Notes: generated from the letters alone by a model not told the origin. A stretch of DNA of 64,000 bases from Tessaracoccus palaemonis (GCF_019316905.1 NZ_CP079216.1:744001-808000); one strand, 5' to 3'. Shown: positions 24,700 through 34,065, counted from the stretch's first letter. A program made the numbers and translations.

Positions 24700-26065
24700 C
24701 CGGCAGCAGCAGCGCCACGAGCATCGACACCGCCGCGAAGCCCGTTGCCCACCAGAACGCCACGTGGAACGCGTCGACGGGCGTCCCGCCGCCGTTCAGC
24801 GATGCCTGCAGCAGCACGGCGAGCAGCGCGGTGCCGAGCGCCCCGCCGAGTTGCTGCGCGATGCGAGTGATGATGCTCGCGTCTGCGACGTCGCCGCCGG
24901 GCAGGCCGGTGTAGGCGGCGGCCATGATCGGGATGAACACAGTCCCGAGCCCGCAGCCGCGCAGGAACAGCACGATCCCCAGCCAGACGGGGCTGGTCGA
25001 GGCGTCGGCGAATGCGAACGGGGCCGTCGCGAGAGCCGCCACCGCGAAGCCGGTCACCGCGATCCAGCGGGGCCCGATCCGGTCCGTCAGGCGGCCGGCC
25101 TGGGTCCGCACGACGAGCGTGCCGATCCCCTGCGGGATCATCATCAGCCCGGCCCCCAGCGCATCCGTGCCGCGCACCGTCTGCCAGAACAGCGGGAGCA
25201 GGAACACCGCGCCGAACAGGGCCGCTCCCGTGAACACCATCGCCACGGTGGCGACCTTCAGCTCCCGCGCACGCAGCAGCCCGAGCCGCACCAGCGCCGT
25301 GTCGCCGCGCCGCAGGGCGTGCCACGTGAACGCGGCGAGCAGCAGCGCCCCGACGGCCAGCGGCCACCCGACGTCGGGGCGGGCGAAACCCCCGTCGTCG
25401 TGGGAGTTCGACAGGGCGAGCAGCACGGCGGCCAGACCGGGGGAGACGAGCAGGAAGCCGAGCCAGTCGAACGGGCGGCGCGCCCCCAGCGCCTCCCCGG
25501 GGACCCAGCGCAGCGCGAGCACGACTCCGACGAGGCACAGCGGCACGTTGACGAGGAACAGCCAGCGCCACGACGCGACCGCGAGGATGCCGCCGCCGAT
25601 CACAGGCCCGAGGATCGGGCCGAGCGCGATGGGCAGCGACACGATGCCCATCAGCGTCCCGATGTTCCTGCCTCCCGCCTGCCGCATCAGCACCGACTGC
25701 ATCAGCGGCATCATCAGGCCGGCGCCGAACCCCTGTACGACGCGGAACGCGATCAGAGACCCGGCGTCCCACGCGAGGGAGCAGGCGACCGAGCCGACGA
25801 GGAAGACCAGCAGAGCGGCGATCCAGACCCGTCGGCTCCCGAACCTCAGTTCGGCCCACGCGACGACAGGGATGGAGATCGCCAGGGACAGCAGATACGC
25901 CGTCGACACCCACTGGATCGTCGCGATCTGCACGCCGAGGTCGGCGGCCAGCGACTTGAGCGCGACGTTGACGATCGTCGAGTCGAAGATCGGCGCGAGG
26001 CCGCCGACGATCAGCGCGATCGCCGTGAGCCACTGGGCCCGAGTCAGTGTCGGGGCATCGGACAT
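24674..26065 (-). CDS. MFS multidrug exporter, DHA2 (EmrB/QacA) family
   Basis: A 463-residue transporter with about 14 hydrophobic segments. The first helix motif APIFDSTIVNVALKSLAADLG and motif A/C elements (WAELRFGSRRVW, ALGPILGPVIGGGI) fit DHA2 drug/H+ antiporters. It likely exports toxic compounds using the proton gradient. No regulator is adjacent; substrate cannot be told. Confidence 0.9.
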   Translation of the reverse strand: MSDAPTLTRAQWLTAIALIVGGLAPIFDSTIVNVALKSLAADLGVQIATIQWVSTAYLLSLAISIPVVAWAELRFGSRRVWIAALLVFLVGSVACSLAWDAGSLIAFRVVQGFGAGLMMPLMQSVLMRQAGGRNIGTLMGIVSLPIALGPILGPVIGGGILAVASWRWLFLVNVPLCLVGVVLALRWVPGEALGARRPFDWLGFLLVSPGLAAVLLALSNSHDDGGFARPDVGWPLAVGALLLAAFTWHALRRGDTALVRLGLLRARELKVATVAMVFTGAALFGAVFLLPLFWQTVRGTDALGAGLMMIPQGIGTLVVRTQAGRLTDRIGPRWIAVTGFAVAALATAPFAFADASTSPVWLGIVLFLRGCGLGTVFIPIMAAAYTGLPGGDVADASIITRIAQQLGGALGTALLAVLLQASLNGGGTPVDAFHVAFWWATGFAAVSMLVALLLPVISRAERG

Positions 26066-26188
26066 CCGCGTTCCTTCCGTGCAGCGCAGTCGAACCCTAC
26101 GGCCAGGGGGTCGCGCCGCGGGGAGGCGACCCTGCCGGGTCCCGAAGGCTGGACGACGGTGCGGGCGCGAGCCGACCGTCGCTGAGTC

Positions 26189-27010
26189 CTACGCGGCGCC
26201 GACGAGCTCGGCTGAGCGCTCCCACATGCGTCTTGCCAGGTCCCGGTCGCGCGCTGCCGTGCCGACGATGAGGCGATTCTCGTAGTACTCGCCGGAATGC
26301 CCGTCGAAGTAGGGAGGCGATGTCGCCAGCCAGACCAGCTGGTCGGCGCCCTGCTCCGGCGTCACGGTGATCAGCCGTTTCAGCGGCGAGTGGTAGGCCA
26401 GCCGGATCAACCGGGAGCTGTCGGCGCCGAAGTTCGACCCGACGATGCCCGGATGGAAGGCAGCGGCGAGCAGCCCCTGCGCCCCGTAGCGGCGGGCGAG
26501 CTCGCGCGTGAACATGTTCTGCGCCAGCTTCGCCCTCCCGTAGGCCTTGAGCACGGCATAGTGGCGCTCGGACTGGAGGTCGTCGAGGTCGATGCCCCCG
26601 ATGAGCCGCGACGCGATGCTCGAGGTCTGGATCACCACCGCCTTGCTCGCGATCAGCTTCGGGAGCAGTAGGGAGGTCAGCAGGAACGGCGCGAGGTGGT
26701 TGACCTGCAGCGTCGCCTCAAAGCCGTCGACCGTGATCCGACGGTGCAGCATCGCCGCGCCGGCATTGTTCGCCAGCACGTCGATGCGCGGCAGTCGGTC
26801 GAGGGCGGCGGCCAGCGAGCGCACCTGGGCCAGGTCCGCGTAGTCCGCGACGTGGAACTCGGCGTCGAGTTCGCGCGCGACCGCCTCGGTCTTCGCCGGG
26901 TTGCGGCCCACCACGACGACGCGGTCGCCGCGCGCATGCAGCGCCCTGGCCGCGGCCGCGCCGATGCCGTCGGATGCCCCGGTGATGACGACGATGCGTT
27001 CGGTTCCCAC
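26189..27010 (-). CDS. Short-chain dehydrogenase/reductase
   Basis: A 273-residue SDR of the retinol-dehydrogenase/oxidoreductase-like subgroup. Cofactor motif TGASDGIGAAAARAL, Arg after the second strand (VVGRNP, pointing to NADP), NNAG, the active-site Tyr/Lys in YGRAKLAQNMFTRELAR, and HPGIVGSNFG are all present. The GTG at 27010 is the start that fits; longer forms reach into the lipoprotein gene. Substrate unknown. Confidence 0.9.
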   Translation of the reverse strand: MGTERIVVITGASDGIGAAAARALHARGDRVVVVGRNPAKTEAVARELDAEFHVADYADLAQVRSLAAALDRLPRIDVLANNAGAAMLHRRITVDGFEATLQVNHLAPFLLTSLLLPKLIASKAVVIQTSSIASRLIGGIDLDDLQSERHYAVLKAYGRAKLAQNMFTRELARRYGAQGLLAAAFHPGIVGSNFGADSSRLIRLAYHSPLKRLITVTPEQGADQLVWLATSPPYFDGHSGEYYENRLIVGTAARDRDLARRMWERSAELVGAA

Positions 27011-27033
27011 GCCGCCATCCTGCCAGCCCGGTG

Positions 27034-27552
27034 TCAGCCCATCCTGCCGAGCTCGACGGTGCTCGCCTCGTCGTCGACGGTGACGGAGTAGCTGAGCACG
27101 CCGTCGGCGTAGGAGAACTTCTTGGTGTCCTCCTTGGAGCCCTGCGCCGCGCCGTCGGTCTGGCCATGGTCGTTCTTCGACGTCCAGGAGTACGTGCCGC
27201 CCTTCTCGGTGGGCGCGTCGAAGCTGCCGGCCCAGTAGAGCGTGGTGGTGTCGCCTCCGTCGCTCACCCACAGGATGGTGATCATGCCGTCGGCGATCGT
27301 CGCGGCCTGCCAGGCGTCGGGGGACTCGGCGTCGGTCTGCTTCCAGTCGCCGTCCAGGTCGAGGACCTTGTCGGGGTCGTCCGGGGAGGGTGAGGCGGGC
27401 ATCGGGGTGCTCTCCTCGGGAGTCGCCGCGGGCGAGGAGGACGTCGCGGACGCGGTGGGCGTCGGGGACGGCGTGGAGGGCTCGGGCGAGCCGGAGCAGC
27501 CCGCGACCGCGAGCGCGGCGAGCGGGATCAGGAAGAGGAGGAGGCGTCGCAT
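27034..27552 (-). CDS. Predicted lipoprotein, unknown function
   Basis: A 172-residue exported protein with a signal peptide and the lipobox AVAGC (Cys19), then a Ser/Pro/Thr linker to about residue 60 and a beta-rich domain of about 110 residues (GDWKQTDAESPDAWQAATIADG). The domain resembles small lipoproteins of actinobacteria. No function known. It ends 23 bp before the SDR gene on the same strand. Confidence 0.8.
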   Translation of the reverse strand: MRRLLLFLIPLAALAVAGCSGSPEPSTPSPTPTASATSSSPAATPEESTPMPASPSPDDPDKVLDLDGDWKQTDAESPDAWQAATIADGMITILWVSDGGDTTTLYWAGSFDAPTEKGGTYSWTSKNDHGQTDGAAQGSKEDTKKFSYADGVLSYSVTVDDEASTVELGRMG

Positions 27553-27600
27553 GCCGGAAGCCTACGTCCGGGGAGGGCGCCATGGTCCCACAATGGTGCG

Positions 27601-29040
27601 ATGACCTCCCAGCTGCTGCGTCGCCTGCGACCCCTTCGCGCCGACAGCCCCGTCGACGTGCGCGTCCGCGACGGGGCGATTGTCGAGGTCGGGGACCTCA
27701 CGCCCGGGGCAGCCGAGGAGGTCCGCGACTTCGACGGGCGCCGCGTCATGCCTGGCCTGGTCGACCACCACGTGCACGTCACGCAGTGGGCGACGCTGTC
27801 CCGGCGCCTCGATCTGAGCGCCTCGGCGTCCGCCTCGGACGCGACGGCCAGGGTCGCGGCCGCGCTGGCCGGCAACACGGACGAGGTGTTCGTCGGGTTC
27901 GGCTTCAGGGCCCCGCTCTGGACCGACCGCCCGACCGTCGCCGGCCTCGACGCGGCGACCGGCGCCCGCCCCGTCGTGCTGGCCTCAGCCGACCTGCACA
28001 GCGTGTGGCTGAACTCCGCGGCGCTGCACCGTTTCGGTTACGACCCGGCCGACGTCGACTCCCCGCTCACAGAGGATGCGGCGTTCGCGGTCCTGAGGGC
28101 TCTCGACACCGTTCCTGTCGAGAGCTCGGACGCCTGGGTCGACGAGGCGTTGCGTCAGGCGGCCGCGCGCGGGGTCACCCGGATCGTCGACTTCGAGATG
28201 GCCTGGAACCTCGAGAGCTGGACCCGACGCGCCTCGACCAGACCGCTGGCGGCCCGCGTCGACTTCGGCATCTACCCACAGGACCTCGCCCGCGCCCTGG
28301 ACGAGGGCCTCACCACGGGGCGGGAGATCGCCGGGCTGCTCCGCGTCGGATCGCTGAAGATCATCTCCGACGGCTCCCTGACGACCCGCACGGCCTGCTG
28401 CGTCGACCCGTACCCCGGCACGGCCGACCGGGGCGTCCTCAACGTCAACCCCCTTCAGCTCACCGACCTCCTCGCCACCGCCCGCGGCCACGGGCTGCAC
28501 GTCGCGGTGCACGCCATCGGCGACGAGGCCAACCGACTGGCGCTCGACGCCTTCGCGATCAGCCGCGCCAGCGGCTCCATCGAGCACGCGCAGCTGCTCC
28601 GACATGCCGACGCGCCCCGGTTCGCGGACCTCGGCATCGTCGCCAGCGTCCAGCCCGAGCACGCGATGGACGACCGCGACGCTGCCGAGGCGCTCTGGCC
28701 CGCCCGCACCGGCCGCGCGTTCCCGCTGCGCACCCTGCTCGACGCCGGGGTCACGCTCGCGTTCGGGTCCGACGCCCCCGTCGCGCCGCTCGACCCCTGG
28801 CAGGCCATCAGCGCAGCCGTGTTCCGCACGCGTGACGAGCGCGCTCCCTGGCACCCGGAACAGCGGATCACACTCGACGAGGCGGTCACCGCCAGCGTCG
28901 ACGGTCCGCTGGCGCCCGGCGCACGGGCCGACATCGCGATCCTCGACGGGGACCCCGTCGGCGCCGACGCCGCGGCACTGCGGGCCATGCCGGTCGCCGC
29001 GACCATGGTCGACGGCCGCTGGACCCACGGCCCGTCCTGA
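27601..29040 (+). CDS. Amidohydrolase family protein (YtcJ-like)
   Basis: A 479-residue cytosolic metal-dependent hydrolase of the amidohydrolase 3 group. Metal motifs are HHVHV after VMPGLVD, the His in HVAVHAIGDEAN, the IEHAQLL histidine and the final Asp in FGSDAPVAPLDPW. The N- and C-terminal strands make the composite beta-sandwich (ADIAILDGDPV). The substrate is likely a cyclic amide or N-acyl compound but is not defined. It is divergent from the lipoprotein gene and converges with putP. Confidence 0.88.
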   Translation: MTSQLLRRLRPLRADSPVDVRVRDGAIVEVGDLTPGAAEEVRDFDGRRVMPGLVDHHVHVTQWATLSRRLDLSASASASDATARVAAALAGNTDEVFVGFGFRAPLWTDRPTVAGLDAATGARPVVLASADLHSVWLNSAALHRFGYDPADVDSPLTEDAAFAVLRALDTVPVESSDAWVDEALRQAAARGVTRIVDFEMAWNLESWTRRASTRPLAARVDFGIYPQDLARALDEGLTTGREIAGLLRVGSLKIISDGSLTTRTACCVDPYPGTADRGVLNVNPLQLTDLLATARGHGLHVAVHAIGDEANRLALDAFAISRASGSIEHAQLLRHADAPRFADLGIVASVQPEHAMDDRDAAEALWPARTGRAFPLRTLLDAGVTLAFGSDAPVAPLDPWQAISAAVFRTRDERAPWHPEQRITLDEAVTASVDGPLAPGARADIAILDGDPVGADAAALRAMPVAATMVDGRWTHGPS

Positions 29041-29047
29041 CGCCAGA

Positions 29048-30550
29048 TCAGTCCGCGGCGAGGATCCTCGACATCGCGTCGAACTCCTCGTCGACCTTCG
29101 GCTCATCGCCCTTCCAGGTCAGTCGGGAGACGACGTATCCGACGAGCAGGTTCAGCAGGAAGCCGGGCACGATCTCGTACATCGCGGAGTGCAGCGCCGG
29201 GATGTTCCCCCAGATGAGCACGACCACGCCGCCGGTGACCATGCCGGCCAGCGCGCCGGCGGCCGTGTACCGACGCCAGTAGAGGCACATCAGCACGACG
29301 GGGCCGAAGGCGGCGCCGAACCCGGCCCACGCGAAGGACACCAGTTCGAGGATCGCGGAGTCCTGGTCGAGTGCGAGCAACGCAGCGACCACCGCGATGA
29401 TCAGGACGCCGACCCGGCCGAGCAGCAACTCCACGCGCGGGTTGCTGCGCCTCCCGGCCAGGTTGTAGAGGTCCTCCACCAGCGCCGACGAGCACACCAC
29501 GAGCTGGCTCGACATCGTCGACATGATGGCCGCCAGCACCGCGGCGAGCACCAGTCCGGCGACGAAGGGGTGGAAGAAGATCTGGCTGAGCAGGAGGAAC
29601 ACCGTCTCGGGATCCTCCAGCTTCTTGGCGGGGTCCCCGGCGAAGTAGCCGACGCCGATGAGCGCGGTCAGGATCGCGCCACCGCAGGTCAGGATCATCC
29701 AGCCGAGGCTGATGCGGCGGGCGGTCTTCGCCTCGCGCGCCGTGCGCAGCGCCATGAACCGGACGATGATGTGCGGCTGCCCGAAGTAGCCGAGCCCCCA
29801 GGCGGCGGTGGAGATGATCCCCACGGTCCACAGGAAGGCGCCCTTGTCGTCGATGCCGGCGAACAGGTTGAACGCGTCGGCGTTCTGCGCGGTGATCTGC
29901 GCCGTCGCCGCGTCCCAGCCGCCGATCGACACGATCGCGACGATCGGCACCACGATCAGGGCGGTCAGCATCAGGACGCCCTGCGCGACGTCGGTCAGCG
30001 TCGCGCCCAGGAAGCCGCCGATGAACGTGTACAGCACCGTGATGGTCGCGACGAGCGCCATGCCCGCGAGGTAGTGCCAGCCGAAGGTGCTGGCGAAGAA
30101 CTTGCCGGCGGCCACCATGCCGCTGGAGACGTAGAACGTGAAGAAGACGAGGATCACCGCGGCGGCCGCGATCCGGACGGGGCGCGTCTCGCCGGGCAGC
30201 CGCTTGCCGAAGAAGCTCGGGATGGTGATGGCGTTCTCGGCGATCTCGGTGTAGGCCCGCAGCCGCGGCGCGACGACCTTCCAGTTCACCCAGGCGCCGA
30301 GCGTGAGCCCGATCGCGATCCACGCCTCGACCAGTCCCGACAGGTAGATCGCTCCGGGCAGGCCCATGAGCAGCCAGCCGGACATGTCCGACGCGTTCGC
30401 CGACAGTGCCGCCACCCCAGGCCGGAGGTTCCGCTCGGCCAGCATGTAGCCGTCGATGGTGGACGTGCGTCGGAAGGCGTAGTAGCCGATGCCGAGCATC
30501 GCCGCGAAGTACACGACAATGGCCAGCAGTTGGAATGCGTGCTCGGACAT
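29048..30550 (-). CDS. putP: Sodium/proline symporter
   Basis: A 500-residue SSS-family transporter with about 13 membrane segments. Early motifs are YAFRRTSTIDGYMLAERNL and SANASDMSGWLLMGLPG (Na+ and proline site, Asp/Ser/Trp as in E. coli PutP). The family signature GYFGQPHIIVRFMALR follows. It imports proline with sodium, for nutrition or osmotic balance. No putA is nearby. Confidence 0.93.
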   Translation of the reverse strand: MSEHAFQLLAIVVYFAAMLGIGYYAFRRTSTIDGYMLAERNLRPGVAALSANASDMSGWLLMGLPGAIYLSGLVEAWIAIGLTLGAWVNWKVVAPRLRAYTEIAENAITIPSFFGKRLPGETRPVRIAAAAVILVFFTFYVSSGMVAAGKFFASTFGWHYLAGMALVATITVLYTFIGGFLGATLTDVAQGVLMLTALIVVPIVAIVSIGGWDAATAQITAQNADAFNLFAGIDDKGAFLWTVGIISTAAWGLGYFGQPHIIVRFMALRTAREAKTARRISLGWMILTCGGAILTALIGVGYFAGDPAKKLEDPETVFLLLSQIFFHPFVAGLVLAAVLAAIMSTMSSQLVVCSSALVEDLYNLAGRRSNPRVELLLGRVGVLIIAVVAALLALDQDSAILELVSFAWAGFGAAFGPVVLMCLYWRRYTAAGALAGMVTGGVVVLIWGNIPALHSAMYEIVPGFLLNLLVGYVVSRLTWKGDEPKVDEEFDAMSRILAAD

Positions 30551-30632
30551 GGGCTCACCCCTGGGGACGTCGACAGGGGCACCAGCTTGCCATGACGGGC
30601 AGGTTCGCCGTCGACGCGCCCACGGCCCCGGA

Positions 30633-31883
30633 TCAGATCGGCGAGATGTTGGTGTCGGGGATGCCGTCCTCGTTCATGTCGGAGTTGCGGGCGAGGCGGG
30701 CGTCGCGGCGGAGCATCATGGCCCCGATGATGGCCGCCAGGGTCGAGCCCATCAGCACCGCCAGCTTCGCGCCGGCCGTGTGCTCGGAGTCGGGGAAGGA
30801 CAACTCGGCGATCAGCAACGCGACAGTGAAGCCGATGCCGCAGAGCATGCCGACGGGCAGCAGGTCCCGCAGGCCGATGGCGTCCGGCAGCCGCAGCGGC
30901 GTCAGCCGGGTGACCAGCGCGGTGGTGCCGAGGACGCCGACGATCTTGCCGACCACGAGGCCGCCGACGATCGCGAGCACCACGGGCTGGCCGATCACCG
31001 CGGCGGGACCCTCGCCGTCGACGATCGTGACACCCGCGGAGAAGAAGGCGAACACCGGCAGCGCGAGGCCGGCGGACCAGGGCTTGACCAGCGTCTCGAA
31101 GCGGTGCGTCCGTGCATCGTCCTCGCTGTGGAGGGGCTTCGCGGCGACCGTCAGGCCGCACAGCACGGCCGCGATGGTCGCATGCACGCCCGAGGCGTGC
31201 ATCAGGGCCCAGGCGAGCACCGCCAGCGGGATCAGCAGCCACCACCGTGTCCGCTTCATGCGGGCCGCGAATGCGAACGCGGCGACGCTCACCAGTGAGA
31301 GGGCGAGCATGCCGAGGCTGAGATGGTCGGTATAGAAGACGGCGATCACGATGATGGCCAGCAGATCGTCGACGACGGCCAGCGTGAGCAGGAACACGCG
31401 CAGAGCGCGGGGCAGGCCTTTGCCGAAGATGGCGAGGACGGCCAGCGCGAACGCGATGTCCGTGGCCGTGGGGATGGCCCAGCCGTGCAGGGCCGTCGGA
31501 TCGAGAGTCGCGGTCACCGTCACGAAGATCACCGCGGGAACGACCATGCCGCCCACTGCAGCCAGCACGGGGACGGCCGCCTCCTTCGGCCTGCTGAGGC
31601 TGCCGGCCACGATCTCGTGCTTGAGCTCGACGCCGACCACAAAGAAGAAGATGGCGAGTAGGCCGTCGGCTGCCCAGTCGGCGAAGTCGAGGCTCAGGTG
31701 CAGGGCCTCCGGGCCGAACTCGAAGGCCGCGAGAGCGTGGTAGGTCTCCCGCCAGGGGGAGTTCGCCCAGATCAGCGCGACCGCGGCGGCTACGAGCAGC
31801 AGGATGCCGCCCGATGTCTCGCGGGTCACCCAAGCATGCAGCCTGGAGAGGGCTCCGGGGGGCGCGGTCGTCTCAGTCATCAC
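30633..31883 (-). CDS. nhaA: Na+/H+ antiporter NhaA
   Basis: A 416-residue antiporter with about 12 membrane helices. The ion-binding Asp pair is in LAVVDDLLAIIVIAVFYT, and the VGVELKHEIVAGSLS and TDIAFALAVLAIFG motifs are typical. NhaA exports sodium in exchange for protons at high pH. A tail of about 30 residues after the last helix is hydrophilic. It lies beside putP on the same strand, so sodium cycling may link the two. A start at the second Met is equally possible. Confidence 0.93.
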   Translation of the reverse strand: MMTETTAPPGALSRLHAWVTRETSGGILLLVAAAVALIWANSPWRETYHALAAFEFGPEALHLSLDFADWAADGLLAIFFFVVGVELKHEIVAGSLSRPKEAAVPVLAAVGGMVVPAVIFVTVTATLDPTALHGWAIPTATDIAFALAVLAIFGKGLPRALRVFLLTLAVVDDLLAIIVIAVFYTDHLSLGMLALSLVSVAAFAFAARMKRTRWWLLIPLAVLAWALMHASGVHATIAAVLCGLTVAAKPLHSEDDARTHRFETLVKPWSAGLALPVFAFFSAGVTIVDGEGPAAVIGQPVVLAIVGGLVVGKIVGVLGTTALVTRLTPLRLPDAIGLRDLLPVGMLCGIGFTVALLIAELSFPDSEHTAGAKLAVLMGSTLAAIIGAMMLRRDARLARNSDMNEDGIPDTNISPI

Positions 31884-31932
31884 GGGTGAGTCTATCCCCG
31901 CCCTGCCACGATGAACGCGGCCAGGTGGTCAG

Positions 31933-31950
31933 TATCGCCGTGTAGCGATA
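31933..31950. promoter_or_regulatory. Candidate ArsR-family operator
   Basis: The perfect dyad TATCGC-N6-GCGATA is 10 bp upstream of the ArsR-type regulator start, a place where repressor binding would block its own transcription. ArsR/SmtB repressors bind A/T-flanked 12-2-12 or shorter dyads, so this is a natural target for self-regulation together with the efflux gene. Confidence 0.6.
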
Positions 31951-31960
31951 GGATCGCATC

Positions 31961-32317
31961 ATGACGATGCAAACTGCGGAGGTCGTGATCGACCCCGACT
32001 CGACCGCCACGTTCGCGAGGCTCTTCCACGCGCTCTCCGATCCCAACCGGCTCGCGATCCTCCAGCACCTGGCCGGGGGTGAGCACCGCGTGCGTGACCT
32101 CGTCGACCACCTCGGCTTCGCGCAGTCGACGGTGAGTGCCCACCTGCGCTGCCTGCACGAGTGCGGCCTTGTCGTGGTGCGTGCGGAGGGGAGGGCATCC
32201 TGGTACGCGCTGGCTGACGCCGACGACCTGGCCGGCCTGCTGCAGGCCTCGGGGCACCTGCTCGACGCGACAGGGTCGCGTGTGCGGCTCTGCACACAGC
32301 TGATGGGAGGGCAGTGA
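31961..32317 (+). CDS. ArsR/SmtB family metal-responsive regulator
   Basis: A 118-residue winged-helix regulator: FHALSDPNRLAILQHL, then VRDLVDHLGFAQSTVSAHLRCLHECGLV (helix-turn-helix about residues 44-70). Cys64 and Cys68 in RCLHECG may join metal binding. It overlaps the CDF transporter gene by 4 nt, so they are one operon. The likely role is to release the operator when zinc or a similar metal is high. A start at the second Met (31967) is possible. Confidence 0.9.
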   Translation: MTMQTAEVVIDPDSTATFARLFHALSDPNRLAILQHLAGGEHRVRDLVDHLGFAQSTVSAHLRCLHECGLVVVRAEGRASWYALADADDLAGLLQASGHLLDATGSRVRLCTQLMGGQ

Positions 32318-33258
32318 CCATGGCCCACGACCACGCAGGGCACAGCCATGGCCCGGGGACCGCGGACCTGGCGGCGGCGCCGTCGCACCGTCGCCGCCTG
32401 CTCGTCGTCGTCTGCCTCACCTCGGTGGTGCTGCTTGCCCAGGTCGTCGGCGCCGCCATCACCGGCTCGCTGGCACTGCTGACCGACACGGTGCACGCCG
32501 CGACCGACGTCGGCGGCCTCGTCGTCGCGCTGACCGCGGCGACGCTGATGCTGCGCCCCGCAGACCCCCGCCGCACCTGGGGCTTCCGCCGCGTCGAGAT
32601 CATCGCCGCGCTCGGGCAGGCGGTGCTGCTCCTCGGAGTTGGCCTCTTCGCCGCCATCGAGGGTGTCCGGCGCCTGTTCGAGCCCCCCGAGGTCCCGGCG
32701 ACCGAACTGCTGATCTTCGGCATCGTCGGCCTGATGGCGAACGTCGCCTCGATGCTCATCCTGTACTCAGGCCGCTCCGCGAACTTCAACATGAAGGCCG
32801 CGTTCCTGGAGGTGGTCAACGACGCACTCGGCTCGCTTGGCGTGATTGTCGCGGCGATCGTGATCTCGACCACCGGCTTCCAGCAGGCCGACGCGCTGGC
32901 CGCGCTGTTCATCGCCGCACTCATCGTGCCGCGCGCCGTCGTCATCATGCGCGGCACCGCCCGGGTGCTGATGGAGTTCACCCCCGACGGCCTTGACCTC
33001 GACGAGGTCCGCAGCCACCTGCTCGACGTCGAGCATGTCCGCGAGGTCCACGACCTGCACGCCTCTACGGTCGCGACAGGGCTGCCGGTGCTGACCGCGC
33101 ACCTGGTCGTGGGTGAGAAGTGCTTCCAGAACGGTCACGCCCTGGAGATTCTCGACGAGGTCCGCGACTGTGTCGAGACGCACTTCGAGGTTGCCCACAC
33201 CACCTTCCAGCTGGAGAGTGCAGCCTTCCGGCAGGGTGAGCCGGCGGGTCACGACTGA
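32314..33258 (+). CDS. Cation diffusion facilitator (zinc/cobalt-type efflux)
   Basis: A 314-residue CDF exporter with six membrane helices. The N-terminus is His-rich (HDHAGHSHG). Metal-site motifs are LLTDTVHAATDVGG in helix 2 and EVVNDALGSLGV in helix 5. The cytoplasmic C-terminal domain has HDLHASTVATGLPVLTAHLVV. It exports divalent metal, probably Zn2+, in exchange for protons. GTG at 32314 overlaps the regulator stop; an ATG at 32320 is the alternative start. Confidence 0.92.
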   Translation: MTMAHDHAGHSHGPGTADLAAAPSHRRRLLVVVCLTSVVLLAQVVGAAITGSLALLTDTVHAATDVGGLVVALTAATLMLRPADPRRTWGFRRVEIIAALGQAVLLLGVGLFAAIEGVRRLFEPPEVPATELLIFGIVGLMANVASMLILYSGRSANFNMKAAFLEVVNDALGSLGVIVAAIVISTTGFQQADALAALFIAALIVPRAVVIMRGTARVLMEFTPDGLDLDEVRSHLLDVEHVREVHDLHASTVATGLPVLTAHLVVGEKCFQNGHALEILDEVRDCVETHFEVAHTTFQLESAAFRQGEPAGHD

Positions 33259-33265
33259 CGCGGTC

Positions 33266-33451
33266 GTTGAGCACTTCGACAAGCTCAGCACATGCCTGTC
33301 GAAACGCCGTGAACGCAGTGAAAGGTCAAACCTGCGCGACGCTTCGTCAGCGCTGGCGCGCTTCCTCACCGCCCTTCGACGAGCTCAGGGAACCGCGAAG
33401 CCTCAACCCCTTCGACAGGCTCAGGGCCCTTCGACAAGCTCAGGGAACCGG
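33266..33451. repeat. Cluster of four CTTCGACAAGCTCAG-type repeats
   Basis: Copies lie at 33266-33289, 33372-33395, 33407-33426 and 33427-33451, all in the same direction, with the core CCCTTCGACAAGCTCAGGG and small variants (GAGCTC, AGGCTC). The outer bases pair (CCCT...AGGG; GTTGAGC...GCTCAGC), so each can form a short hairpin. This sequence type is scattered through many actinobacterial genomes as far as I recall. The last copy overlaps the 3' end of the DoxX-like gene and supplies its stop. Confidence 0.85.
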
Positions 33452-33820
33452 TTTCGTGGCGCGGGCCACGCGCAGTGCCGAGCGGATCATCGGCCACTGC
33501 AGGGGCAGCCGGGCTATCGCGATGAGCCGGTATCCCAGGGGCCGGTCCCACCACAGCCGCACCATGTTGAGGTTGCCGGGGAACACGGCGACGAACAGGC
33601 CCGCGGCCGCCCAGCCCGCGGCCCTGCGCGTCGCGGGTACGGCCAGCCCGGCCGCGACGGCCAGCTCGGCGACGCCCGACGCGTACGTCCACGTCCTGGC
33701 CGACCCGGGCAGCTCGTCGGGGACGAGGCCATCGAACGGGGCCGGTCGTGCGAAGTGGAGCGTGCCCATGAGCGCGAGGGCTCCCGCCATCAGGTTCGCT
33801 GTCGTCGTCGTGCTGGCCAT
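33440..33820 (-). CDS. DoxX-like family membrane protein
   Basis: A 126-residue protein with about four membrane helices and the pattern LMGTLHFARPAPFDGLVPDELPG, typical of the DoxX-like proteins of actinobacteria. YASGVAELAVAAGL and FPGNLNMVRLW also fit. Its function is unknown; relatives take part in redox balance at the membrane. The last two residues and the TGA stop are encoded by a copy of the CTTCGACAAGCTCAG repeat, so the C-terminus has probably been altered by that insertion. Confidence 0.83.
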   Translation of the reverse strand: MASTTTTANLMAGALALMGTLHFARPAPFDGLVPDELPGSARTWTYASGVAELAVAAGLAVPATRRAAGWAAAGLFVAVFPGNLNMVRLWWDRPLGYRLIAIARLPLQWPMIRSALRVARATKPVP

Positions 33821-34065
33821 GGTCCTGCCTCCGGTCGGTGGTCGTCACCTGAAACTAGCCCTCACCAGGGCTGGCTGGCGGGAGATTGGCCGATGGCCGT
33901 GGCAGAAAGGGACGAGCTTCCGGCGGAGATCTACGACGCCGGGTGCCGCAGGGGCTCCCCGACACTGAGCTCCGCCACGGGTCCGCGGATCGCCAGTAGA
34001 GAAGACCTGCGCCGCCGTCCCCCCGCATCGGTAGCCTGGGGCCCGCACCACCGCAGAGGAGAGTC

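Noticed and set aside
28604-30595. A 663-codon plus-strand frame opposite putP
   Set aside because: The composition is that of an antisense shadow (Asp/His/Glu/Arg-rich), and putP on the minus strand has all family motifs.
33266-33451. CRISPR or attachment site cluster
   Set aside because: Spacing between the four repeats is uneven (two are directly joined), spacers differ in length from 0 to 82 bp, and no integrase or cas gene is present.
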